The translations under genes and the position numbers were made by a program. The notes under the pieces are model-generated. The model made no database searches. It was not told where the DNA came from and worked only from the letters and a program-made list of their open reading frames with translations. A stretch of 14,790 nt of DNA from Bacteroidia bacterium (GTDB taxonomy: Bacteria > Bacteroidota > Bacteroidia > Bacteroidales > Dysgonomonadaceae). This document shows, one piece after another, positions 1 through 6,687 of this stretch. Every line of letters starts with the position of its first letter. The first letter of the stretch is position 1. The stretch spans positions 1 through 14,790 of the forward strand of contig BNXH01000041.1 in the NCBI GenBank assembly GCA_025999435.1, in the 5' to 3' direction.

Positions 1-2
1 AT

Positions 3-197
3 TGTGCGCTCATCACCTACTGTTTGGTAGCCATTGTGGCTAACAAATTGAAAGTAGAGCGTCCGATCTACGAAATCTTACAGGTTCTTGGAATATCCCT
101 ACTAGATAAAGCATCTGTAAATGAGATGCTTACTGAACACGATTACAAAAACGCCAAAGAACTAAATTATAAACAGCTGAAAATCAGATGGAAATAA
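3..197 (+). pseudogene. C-terminal end of an IS4-type transposase (continues beyond left edge)
   Basis: An open frame enters from the left edge and ends at TAA 195-197, giving about 64 residues. They read ITYCLVAIVANKLKVER, then IYEILQVLGISLLDK, and end in KIRWK. The hydrophobic stretch followed by an 'IYEILQxLGISLLDK' block is what I recognise as the extreme C-terminus of the IS4-family (DUF4372-type) transposases common in Bacteroidales. The catalytic DDE residues would lie outside the window, so I cannot say whether the element is complete or a remnant; it is typed as pseudogene only because it is partial here. It is the only sign of a mobile element at this edge. Family assignment is from memory of the pattern, not from a search. 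Confidence 0.6.
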
Positions 198-236
198 GTG
201 CCCAGCAATGATTTAATATAACTATGCAATAAAAAT

Positions 237-280
237 TTTAACACAATTGGTTGCCATTTTTAACTTTCATTGTGTTTAAA
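237..280. repeat. Inverted repeat downstream of the transposase
   Basis: TTTAACACAAT (237-247) is the reverse complement of ATTGTGTT-AAA (269-280) apart from one bulged T, with a 21-base spacer. It lies 40 bases after the transposase stop. It could be the transposase transcript's terminator (the trailing T tract is poor) or lie inside or near the right end of the insertion sequence. The left end of the element is not available for comparison. Confidence 0.45.
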
Positions 281-292
281 TGTGAATAAATA

Positions 293-326
293 AAAAAGCC
301 CTGCATTTTATCATACAGAGCTTTTT
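293..326 (-). terminator. Rho-independent terminator of the porin gene
   Basis: AAAAAGC (293-299) pairs with GCTTTTT (320-326); after one C/A mismatch, CTG (301-303) pairs with CAG (316-318) around a 12-base loop. Read on the minus strand, the hairpin ends in a T run complementary to A292-297, 20 bases after the porin stop. A-rich and T-rich flanks mean it could also stop plus-strand transcripts from the transposase side. Confidence 0.7.
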
Positions 327-346
327 ATTCCGGAGTGCTATTATAA

Positions 347-1372
347 TTACAGATTGAACTCTACATTGATGAACAGATATTGCTCGGCTTTAGCTCTGTC
401 CGCGTTTATATTCCTAAAGTTAGGCGCTATTTTTAGTTGTTTTAGAGGCTGAAATTCCAGACCGATCATCATCAACTGTCCATCGAGGCTATTCCATGGG
501 TTTGTAAATGCTGCCGGATTATTAGAATCCATCAAGTCGTAACGGGCAAAACCTCTCCATTTATTAGATAATTTTCCGGAAGCATAGGCAGAATAGCCAT
601 AATAATCTTTTTTCTCAATAAAACCTTTGTTATATACGCGGTTATATTCAATTCCTCCCGAAATAATTTTATCCTGATACCCGGCAAATAGGGATAGTGT
701 ATATTGGTTTTTATAGTCTATCCCTGTAACACCACCAGGCAAAGCGTCCCTCATATCTTCACTTTCGTTGTAGATATCGGTATATATTCTTAAAATAGTA
801 TTTTTTGTAGGATGTAAATTAAGTCCTGCGGCATATCGTGTACTATTGTTTTTTTTCACTTTTTTATAGCCTTCTCCGTTTGTAAGACTCAAATCGGCAG
901 AGATGTACGGGTTGAATTCATATTCTGCAGTGATACCAAGATCTACGCTTGGCGCCATTTTATTTAAATCCTGAAATGATTTCATAACATAGCGATGCAT
1001 CCAATATTTTTCCTGGATACTAAACTGCATCAGTCCTATCTGTCCAACATTGATATTAAAACCCTTATCATTCCAGTTAATGAATGCATTTCGCAGATAT
1101 ACTTCGAGTCCATCAGTTGATGTCTTTCCTGCTGCACCGTCGATAATGACTTGCCCTTGTAGTGTGGGCGTAAATTTGTAGCTATAACCAAGAAATGCTC
1201 TTGTAATATCGAATCCTGTTTCTTCGTTCACCTTCCTCAAACCGGTACTATATTCAAAAAAACTACGGGCTATAACTTTTCCTGAAGGCTTAAATGCAAG
1301 AGAATCTTGAGCAAAAGAAGCGTTTATGCTCACTAATGCTGTTAAGAAAATAATAAGAGATGTCTTTTTCAT
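347..1372 (-). CDS. Outer-membrane porin-like beta-barrel protein
   Basis: A 341-residue protein with a clear Sec signal peptide (MKKTS, hydrophobic core to about residue 17, likely cut after SFA21). The mature part is made of short alternating amphipathic segments with many Tyr, Phe, Asn and Gly residues, as in 'GFARYDLMDSN', 'GLEFQPLKQLKIAPNFR', and the final strand LFINVEFNL, a typical outer-membrane barrel ending. It resembles the Porin_O_P (OprO/OprP-like) porins common in Bacteroidota, which pass small anions or other solutes; the substrate cannot be read from sequence. The gene stands alone: a terminator follows it and the M16 gene's terminator precedes it. No convincing TAnnTTTG promoter is visible in 1373-1470. 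An A8 run (849-856, minus strand) lies inside the frame, which stays open. Porin family is likely; specificity is unknown. Confidence 0.8.
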   Translation of the reverse strand: MKKTSLIIFLTALVSINASFAQDSLAFKPSGKVIARSFFEYSTGLRKVNEETGFDITRAFLGYSYKFTPTLQGQVIIDGAAGKTSTDGLEVYLRNAFINWNDKGFNINVGQIGLMQFSIQEKYWMHRYVMKSFQDLNKMAPSVDLGITAEYEFNPYISADLSLTNGEGYKKVKKNNSTRYAAGLNLHPTKNTILRIYTDIYNESEDMRDALPGGVTGIDYKNQYTLSLFAGYQDKIISGGIEYNRVYNKGFIEKKDYYGYSAYASGKLSNKWRGFARYDLMDSNNPAAFTNPWNSLDGQLMMIGLEFQPLKQLKIAPNFRNINADRAKAEQYLFINVEFNL

Positions 1373-1473
1373 TGAACTTTTAATTATGATACAAAGAAAA
1401 GATTAAAGATTTAGAAACATATACGTTATCTGATTAAGGTTTGGTTAAGATAAGGTGACAATATGGTAACAAA

Positions 1474-1503
1474 AAAAGCCGCTTGAAATTTCAAACGGCT
1501 TTT
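1474..1503 (-). terminator. Terminator of the dgkA-EEP-M16 operon
   Basis: AAAAGCCG (1474-1481) pairs with CGGCTTTT (1496-1503), and the middle is itself self-complementary (TTGAAA/TTTCAA) after one mismatch. On the minus strand the hairpin lies 18 bases after the M16 protease stop and ends in a T run. It also insulates the porin gene from read-through. Confidence 0.85.
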
Positions 1504-1521
1504 ATAAGAAGACTGTATCGT

Positions 1522-4332
1522 TTATTTCTTAGGATTCATTATCACTTCTATAAAGTTATTCTGTGATACAAGTTGTTTTGTCACAGCTTTAATATCCTCT
1601 TTTGTAAGAGCACTAACTATCGACTGATAAGTAGAATGCTTGTCGTCGTTATAGAAATAATAGTTGCTTAGGATGTTATTCCAGTAATTATTGGTTTTTT
1701 CATCTTCCTGGAACTTCTTAAGCATATATTCTTTTACCTTTTGGAAGTCAGCATCATCAGGCCCATTTTCAGCAATCTTTTTTACTTCGCGATTGATGAT
1801 AGGGGATATTGTAGCTACTCTCTCAGGATCTGTGTCGAAAGACATCTGGAGGATTGTTTGTCCGTCGGGTATTCTACTTATATTGGCACCTACACCTACA
1901 CCGTATGTACCTCCTGCTTCCTCTCTTACTGTGCGCACGTATACAATATCCAGTATCTGTTTCAGAGCAGATAGAGAAATTTCAGTTTTTAGATCTCTCT
2001 TCAACGTTGCACTATAAATATCGAATACACTCGTCTTAGGAGTTTTCATTTCCTGATCGAATATATTTTGGATTTGACCTTTCTTTATAGAAGCGTCATA
2101 TGGCTTGTAATTAGCATTTTTATTACCGGACGGAAGCGAAGCCAGATATTGTTCAACCAGAGGTTTTATTGTCGCTTCGTCTACGGTCCCTACAAATGTA
2201 AATGTAAATGAGCCGGGATTTGAGAAAGCTTCTTTGTAAATCTCAATAATACGGTCATAGTTTAATTTCTCGGCGTCTTCCAGTTTCAGATTTTTCATGC
2301 GAGGGTTGTTGCCGTACATCGAAGATGTGATGGAATCGTTGAATATACTGGATGGTTCAGCGCTTAGGTTTTTCAATTGATTTTTGATCATATCCATGCG
2401 TGTGGTATACGCGCCTTCATCTTTGCGAGGAGATGTAAAGTTAAGGTAAACTAATTGTAGCATAGTTTCAGCATCTTTGATAGACGATGATCCGCTCATA
2501 CCTTGTGTCCAACGTGAAACAGATGCGTTTGCACCGGCTGTTTTTCCTGCCAATACTTTTCTCAGGTCTGTAGCGCTGAAATTGCCAACCCCACCTAAAG
2601 CAGGAACCATGCCGGCTAAACTGGCGTTAAATATATCTGCATCGGGGAATATCGAGGTACCGCCATATGCAGTAGCTGACATTAGTATTTGGTCGTCTTT
2701 GAAATCTGTTTTCTTAAGAACGACTTTCATTCCGTTTGAAAGTGTCCATACTGTTGTTCCAAACTTAGCATCTGTTGTTTCTTTAACTACTTTTCCTGCT
2801 TTTGGCATAGTTGTAATCAAAGGTTCATTTGAAAGAGTTTCGGCATAAGGCGTAATTTCCTCAGCTTCAACTTTATTATATACGTCTAACAATTCAGCTC
2901 CTGTTGGGTATTTCAAACCTTCCTTTTCAGGGCCGGTAACAGTTATTACGATATTTTTATTGTCGATCAATTGTTGAACTATCTGATTAACCATTTGAGC
3001 TGTAATCATAGGTGCAAATTGCTTTGCAAAATTATATTCGTATTCTATTCCCGGTATGCCTTCACCATCAGAGAAGCTGCGAACATATTCATTTACATAT
3101 ACATTGTTTAACTGTTTATTACGGTTATTGTATGAATTTTCGTAGTTCTTTAGTATAGCAGCCTTTGCTCTTTCCACTTCAGCTTCAGTAAATCCGAATT
3201 TACGGATGCGTTCATTCTCGCGTACGAGGCTTGCCAACGTTTCGTCGATTTTACCTTCTTTACTCAAAGCAATTGTAGTCCAGGCATCTTTAGTTTTGGA
3301 TACAAAAAATTCCCCGTCATATGCATATGATGCAGCAAAAGGGGCGTCAGCTTTCTGTGAGATTTCGCTTAACCGGTCAGATAACATGTTTGACGCCAGG
3401 TTTTTTATGAATGAGGCAACTAGTCCTCCTTGGGTTTCTTTTACCTCAGCAGGAATAATATCATGTTTTATATAAAGTGTAACTTGTGTTCTCACAGCTT
3501 CCGGATCAGTTATGATAGAAACAATAGGCGTTTCGTTATCCGGTACAGGGAAATATATTCTTTCAGCCGGATCTACAGGTTTAGGTATATCGGCAAACAT
3601 AGTCTTTATCTTTGCTTCCACAGCGTCTACATCAATATCCCCTACAATGATGATCCCTTGCAGGTCTGGCCTGTACCATTCATGGTAATAATCCCTAAGT
3701 ACCTGATATGGAAAATTTTCTACGATTTCCATTTTACCGATCGGCATACGATCGGCATATTTACTTCCTTGATAAATTACAGGAAGTTGTTTATCCCAAA
3801 TGCGGGATTGTGCACCGCTGCGAGTACGCCATTCTTCTTTAATTACTTTACGTTCTTCATCTATTTGCTCTTCTTTGAGTGCAATATAACCAGACCAGTC
3901 ATGCAGAACAAGTAAGCAGGAATCGACGATAGCTTCGCGTATAACCGGTACATCTGACAAGTTGTATACTGTTTCGTCGAAAGATGTATAGGCATTTACA
4001 TTTGCACCAAACTTAACACCGATACTTTCCAGATAGTTGAGCATTGTTTTTTTGCCGGGATAGTTTTTGGTACCATTAAAGGCCATATGCTCAAGAAAAT
4101 GAGCGAGTCCGGCCTGATTATCTTCTTCTTGCATCGAACCTACTTTCTGAGCTATATAAAAATCCGCTCTTTTCTCAGGATAAGCATTGTGTCTGATGTA
4201 GTAGGTAAGCCCATTATCCAACTTGCCGTATCTTACATCCGGATCGATTGGTAATTTGGGTACTTGTGCTTCCATTAGACCGGTTACGGTTATAAAAGCA
4301 ATTAAAATAAAAATTTTTCTCATATTAATCAT
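1522..4332 (-). CDS. Secreted M16 (insulinase/pitrilysin family) zinc metalloprotease
   Basis: A 936-residue protein with a signal peptide (hydrophobic residues 7-19, likely cut near EAQ23), so periplasmic or envelope-located. The N-terminal M16 domain has the inverted zinc motif HFLEH at 78-82 (His78 and His82 zinc ligands, Glu81 catalytic) and Glu159 with the expected 76-residue spacing as third ligand, inside 'DEERKVIKEEW'. The C-terminal half repeats the fold, but the matching position (near 'FNASLAGMVPALGG') has no HxxEH and should be inactive. Residues R803 to Y810 (REEAGGTY) form the family's substrate-binding R/Y motif. The length and two-repeat layout fit the one-chain PqqL/pitrilysin type that degrades peptides in a closed chamber. 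It is the last gene of an operon, 11 bases after the EEP gene. A second ATG at codon 4 (4323) is an equally good start. The physiological substrate is unknown. Confidence 0.92.
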   Translation of the reverse strand: MINMRKIFILIAFITVTGLMEAQVPKLPIDPDVRYGKLDNGLTYYIRHNAYPEKRADFYIAQKVGSMQEEDNQAGLAHFLEHMAFNGTKNYPGKKTMLNYLESIGVKFGANVNAYTSFDETVYNLSDVPVIREAIVDSCLLVLHDWSGYIALKEEQIDEERKVIKEEWRTRSGAQSRIWDKQLPVIYQGSKYADRMPIGKMEIVENFPYQVLRDYYHEWYRPDLQGIIIVGDIDVDAVEAKIKTMFADIPKPVDPAERIYFPVPDNETPIVSIITDPEAVRTQVTLYIKHDIIPAEVKETQGGLVASFIKNLASNMLSDRLSEISQKADAPFAASYAYDGEFFVSKTKDAWTTIALSKEGKIDETLASLVRENERIRKFGFTEAEVERAKAAILKNYENSYNNRNKQLNNVYVNEYVRSFSDGEGIPGIEYEYNFAKQFAPMITAQMVNQIVQQLIDNKNIVITVTGPEKEGLKYPTGAELLDVYNKVEAEEITPYAETLSNEPLITTMPKAGKVVKETTDAKFGTTVWTLSNGMKVVLKKTDFKDDQILMSATAYGGTSIFPDADIFNASLAGMVPALGGVGNFSATDLRKVLAGKTAGANASVSRWTQGMSGSSSIKDAETMLQLVYLNFTSPRKDEGAYTTRMDMIKNQLKNLSAEPSSIFNDSITSSMYGNNPRMKNLKLEDAEKLNYDRIIEIYKEAFSNPGSFTFTFVGTVDEATIKPLVEQYLASLPSGNKNANYKPYDASIKKGQIQNIFDQEMKTPKTSVFDIYSATLKRDLKTEISLSALKQILDIVYVRTVREEAGGTYGVGVGANISRIPDGQTILQMSFDTDPERVATISPIINREVKKIAENGPDDADFQKVKEYMLKKFQEDEKTNNYWNNILSNYYFYNDDKHSTYQSIVSALTKEDIKAVTKQLVSQNNFIEVIMNPKK

Positions 4333-4343
4333 TTAAAGGTATA

Positions 4344-5195
4344 TTATTTTATTGATAATTTTGTGTATACAGGTTTGTGATCAGATACAAATACGCTGTT
4401 TAACGTGTCTTGTAAAACTTCATAATCCAATACATTCACTTGTTTGCTAACAAAAATATAATCTATTCGTTCCCTCTTCTCCATAGGGCGCCTTCCAAAG
4501 TCATGGAAGGTCCAGTCGGAACCGGAAACTTTAGATGCTACTGATTTACTATCGACCAGATATCCTTTTTTTGTAATATCTGTAATATTTTTTACGGCAT
4601 CGGATGCAGGTAGATCATTAAAGTCTCCTGTTAATACAACGGGCAGCCCGTTAGCGAGTTCATTTATTTTAGCAATTAATAGATTAGCACCTTCTCTGCG
4701 TGCTGTAAGTCCCATGTGGTCTAAATGAGTGTTTATAGCAAATATGAGTTTGCCTGATTTCTTATCTTTCAAGATAGCCCAACTGGCAACTCGATTACAT
4801 GCTGCATCCCAACCCATTTTACCCGCTACATCAGGAGTTTGGCTTATCCAAAAAGTGCCGGATTTTTCCTCCGTAAATCTATCTTTTTTATATAATAGAG
4901 GTGAGAATTCACCTTTATCTATGCCGTCATCACGTCCTACCCCTATTGCGCCGTATCCAGGTAGTCGCTCTAAAAAATCATTAAGTTGATTGTTTAAAAC
5001 TTCTTGTCCTCCCATAATATCAATATCATATATATTTACAACTTTTGCAGCAGCATCTTTCCTGTATTGCCAATTATTGGGGCCATCTCCTGCATAGTCG
5101 AGGCGTACATTGAATGTCATTACATTTAAATACATTGGTTTATTGCACGAAAGGAATAAGGATAGAATAAGTAATGTAAATAGCGTTTTTTTCAT
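4344..5195 (-). CDS. Endonuclease/exonuclease/phosphatase (EEP) family lipoprotein
   Basis: A 283-residue protein with a lipoprotein signal (MKKTL, hydrophobic core, FLS-Cys17), so lipid-anchored in the envelope; no run of acidic residues follows Cys17, so a surface-export signal is not evident. The rest is a full EEP (DNase I-like) domain: MTFNVRLD with Asn29, GGQEV with Glu65 (metal ligand), NTHLD with His157, TGDFND with Asp191 and Asn193, 'ERIDYIF', and the terminal SDHKP with Asp272-His273, the catalytic pair. All key residues are present, so an active Mg-dependent phosphodiester or phosphate-ester hydrolase is expected. Members include nucleases, sphingomyelinases and inositol phosphatases, and substrate cannot be chosen from sequence alone. 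Lipid anchoring and the kinase gene 30 bases upstream make a lipid or extracellular nucleic-acid substrate plausible, which is inference. Confidence 0.88.
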   Translation of the reverse strand: MKKTLFTLLILSLFLSCNKPMYLNVMTFNVRLDYAGDGPNNWQYRKDAAAKVVNIYDIDIMGGQEVLNNQLNDFLERLPGYGAIGVGRDDGIDKGEFSPLLYKKDRFTEEKSGTFWISQTPDVAGKMGWDAACNRVASWAILKDKKSGKLIFAINTHLDHMGLTARREGANLLIAKINELANGLPVVLTGDFNDLPASDAVKNITDITKKGYLVDSKSVASKVSGSDWTFHDFGRRPMEKRERIDYIFVSKQVNVLDYEVLQDTLNSVFVSDHKPVYTKLSIK

Positions 5196-5225
5196 TGTTG
5201 TTGATATTCTTATATTAGTCTTTAT

Positions 5226-5615
5226 TTATAGAAATAAATCACATAGTTTAGGCAGGAAAATTATTGCTCCGCAAATAACAGATATTACAGATGCTACAAA
5301 AACAGCTGCCGCTGCCAAGTCTTTTATCTTTTTTATGGTTTCATTCCATTGGGGAGTAACATGATCGCACAAGTTTTCTATTGCAGAATTCATAATCTCG
5401 AGGCTGAAAACCATTGCTATGAGTATACATATGATTAACCACTCTATATTTGATATATTCAGTAAAAATCCTGCAATGATTACAGTAATTGTAATAGCAG
5501 TGTGTATTCTTGAATTATGCTCTTCTTTAAGTAAAATTTTTAATCCGTTAAGGGCGTATATTGCCGATTTGACGCGATCCCGAAATGAGATTTTTTTTGA
5601 TCCCTTTTTTCCCAT
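5226..5615 (-). CDS. dgkA: Diacylglycerol/undecaprenol kinase (DgkA family)
   Basis: A 129-residue integral membrane kinase with three hydrophobic helices (about 40-56, 58-78, 100-120) and a basic N-terminus (MGKKGSKK). The family signature is complete: Glu32 in 'LLKEEHNSRIH', then SLEIMNSAIENLCD with Glu73, Asn76 and Glu80 (equivalents of the E. coli DgkA catalytic Glu69, Asn72 and Glu76), then IKDLAAAAV with Asp99. It transfers phosphate from ATP to a lipid alcohol; Gram-positive-like members act on undecaprenol, recycling the cell-wall carrier, whereas E. coli DgkA acts on diacylglycerol. Which applies here is undecided. It is the first gene of the operon with the EEP lipoprotein and the M16 protease. 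An A8 run lies at codons 6-9 (5591-5598, minus strand). No good promoter box is evident in 5616-5700. Confidence 0.9.
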   Translation of the reverse strand: MGKKGSKKISFRDRVKSAIYALNGLKILLKEEHNSRIHTAITITVIIAGFLLNISNIEWLIICILIAMVFSLEIMNSAIENLCDHVTPQWNETIKKIKDLAAAAVFVASVISVICGAIIFLPKLCDLFL

Positions 5616-5731
5616 TGTTGAAAATTTTATTACGTAATCATATGAAATGCTAATTTAGTAACATTATTAAGAAATATCAATAAGTTTTTTAAACTTTTTG
5701 GCCCCGCAGATTCACATAATATCAATGCTGA

Positions 5732-5763
5732 TTTGCTTAAAGAACTAAGATTCCGTAAATTTG
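5732..5763 (+). promoter_or_regulatory. Bacteroidota-type sigma-ABfr promoter of the small lipoprotein
   Basis: TTTG (5732-5735, the -33 box), a 20-base gap, then TAAATTTG (5756-5763), an exact match to the TAnnTTTG -7 consensus. Transcription should begin near 5770, leaving a leader of about 25 bases before the ATG at 5794. Confidence 0.65.
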
Positions 5764-5793
5764 GGTTGTAGTTAAATATAAATTATATATACA

Positions 5794-6141
5794 ATGAAAA
5801 AGTCAATATTCTATATTTTGTTAATTACGGGGCTATTCTCGTGCAGTAATTCCCAGTATGATTTGGATAAGATGAGTGCTGCTGTAAAACAGCATATCCG
5901 GAATAATGATGTGGAAAATGGTACTATTACTAAAATAGACAATCTGAGAGCTATCTCGTATGAAAAAATACCTGAAGGAAACAGGGAACATTCGGACGAT
6001 GTATACAGATGTAGGGTATTCATTCAGGGACATTGGTCTTATCAGAATAGTTATCGGATATTTAATATGAATGATACTATAAATTGTTACTTTAACAGTC
6101 AAAAAGTTTTCTTTAGAATGGACAATATATACGCAAATTGA
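5794..6141 (+). CDS. Small lipoprotein of unknown function
   Basis: A 115-residue protein starting MKKSIFY, with a hydrophobic core and lipobox L14-F-S-Cys17, so lipid-anchored; the mature part is about 98 residues. It has a charged helix-like start ('DLDKMSAAVKQHIRNN'), then beta-like segments with many Tyr, Phe and Asn residues. Two further cysteines (73 and 98) could form a disulfide in the periplasm. I do not recognise the family; it vaguely resembles the many small Bacteroidota lipoproteins with a short helical N-terminus followed by a beta-meander. The lipobox, consensus promoter and shared terminator together argue it is a real gene although short. It is the only intact plus-strand gene in the window, is not in an operon, and is convergent with trxA. 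Confidence 0.75.
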   Translation: MKKSIFYILLITGLFSCSNSQYDLDKMSAAVKQHIRNNDVENGTITKIDNLRAISYEKIPEGNREHSDDVYRCRVFIQGHWSYQNSYRIFNMNDTINCYFNSQKVFFRMDNIYAN

Positions 6142-6225
6142 GAATGATGGGCACAGGATTTTCTTTCAGGACTAGATGTTACTGAACAATGAATTGTACA
6201 TGCAAAGTCTGGTAAATAAAATAAA

Positions 6226-6252
6226 AAAACCGGTTATCAACTAATCGGTTTT
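6226..6252. terminator. Bidirectional terminator between the lipoprotein gene and trxA
   Basis: AAAACCG (6226-6232) pairs with CGGTTTT (6246-6252). A G-T wobble and TTA/TAA extend the stem to 11 pairs around the loop TCAAC (6237-6241). The A run on the left and T run on the right let it work for both convergent genes. It lies 23 bases past the trxA stop. Confidence 0.85.
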
Positions 6253-6275
6253 ATTTATTTGGAAATAATTTATGT

Positions 6276-6593
6276 TTATTTCAATAGGTTTTCAACTTTT
6301 TCCGTTAATACTGATTTTTGCGCGGCGCCAACCTGCTTGTCTACTACTTCTCCATTTTTGATGAATAAAATAGTCGGTATATTACGAATCCCATATTTTG
6401 ATGTGATTTCATCATTGTTATCAACATCTACTTTACCAATTGTAACTTTGCCTGCATATTCAGCGGCTAATTCTTCAACAATTGGACCTACCATACGACA
6501 TGGACCGCACCATTCTGCCCAAAAATCTATAACCAATGGTTTGTCGGATTTCAAAAGATCTTCAAAGCCGGCATCTGTAATTTCTAAAGCCAT
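6276..6593 (-). CDS. trxA: Thioredoxin
   Basis: A 105-residue cytosolic thioredoxin, the usual length for the family. The active site is WCGPC (Trp28, Cys29, Cys32), with the buried Asp23 in 'VIDFWAEW' and the cis-proline Pro73 in 'IRNIPTILF', all as in classical TrxA. It reduces protein disulfides, including those of ribonucleotide reductase and peroxiredoxins, and is recharged by thioredoxin reductase. There is no signal peptide. It lies 94 bases after dnaE on the same strand, an arrangement I recall as common in Bacteroidales. A separate promoter seems to lie in that gap, so it need not depend on dnaE transcription. The starting ATG is the only sensible one. Confidence 0.97.
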   Translation of the reverse strand: MALEITDAGFEDLLKSDKPLVIDFWAEWCGPCRMVGPIVEELAAEYAGKVTIGKVDVDNNDEITSKYGIRNIPTILFIKNGEVVDKQVGAAQKSVLTEKVENLLK

Positions 6594-6653
6594 AACTGTT
6601 ATCTATTTGTTTGTTTATTATATATATATTATTTATCTACTTTTATGTCTCTG

Positions 6654-6684
6654 CAAAGGTAACTAATCTATTTAAAATATGAAA
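6654..6684 (-). promoter_or_regulatory. Candidate promoter of trxA
   Basis: On the minus strand TACCTTTG (6661 down to 6654) matches the TAnnTTTG -7 consensus exactly. The upstream box at 19 bases is TTTC (6684-6681), one base from TTTG. Transcription would begin near 6648 with an AT-rich leader of about 55 bases. The upstream box abuts the dnaE stop codon. Confidence 0.5.
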
Positions 6685-6687
6685 GAA

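Noticed and set aside
849..856. A8 run (minus strand) in the porin gene, with a similar A8 at 5591-5598 early in dgkA, as contingency loci.
   Set aside because: Both frames are intact, runs of eight A are expected in AT-rich Lys/Asn-coding DNA, and nothing else marks them as variable.
3738..3759. Exact 11-base tandem repeat (CGATCGGCATA twice) inside the M16 protease gene, which could suggest slippage or phase variation.
   Set aside because: The encoded stretch KYADRMPIG looks like normal conserved M16 sequence in the correct frame, so the repeat is probably chance codon use and not a recent duplication; two copies are too few for a phase switch.
3430..3915. Plus-strand frame of 161 codons opposite the M16 protease gene.
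   Set aside because: It is antisense to a strongly supported gene, and its Tyr/Phe/Ile/Asn-rich composition mirrors the opposite strand's codons; no domain or promoter support.
5682..5696. Small hairpin AAGTTT-TTT-AAACTT between dgkA and the lipoprotein gene.
   Set aside because: An AT-only-like six-pair stem with no gene ending nearby on either strand; likely chance in AT-rich DNA.
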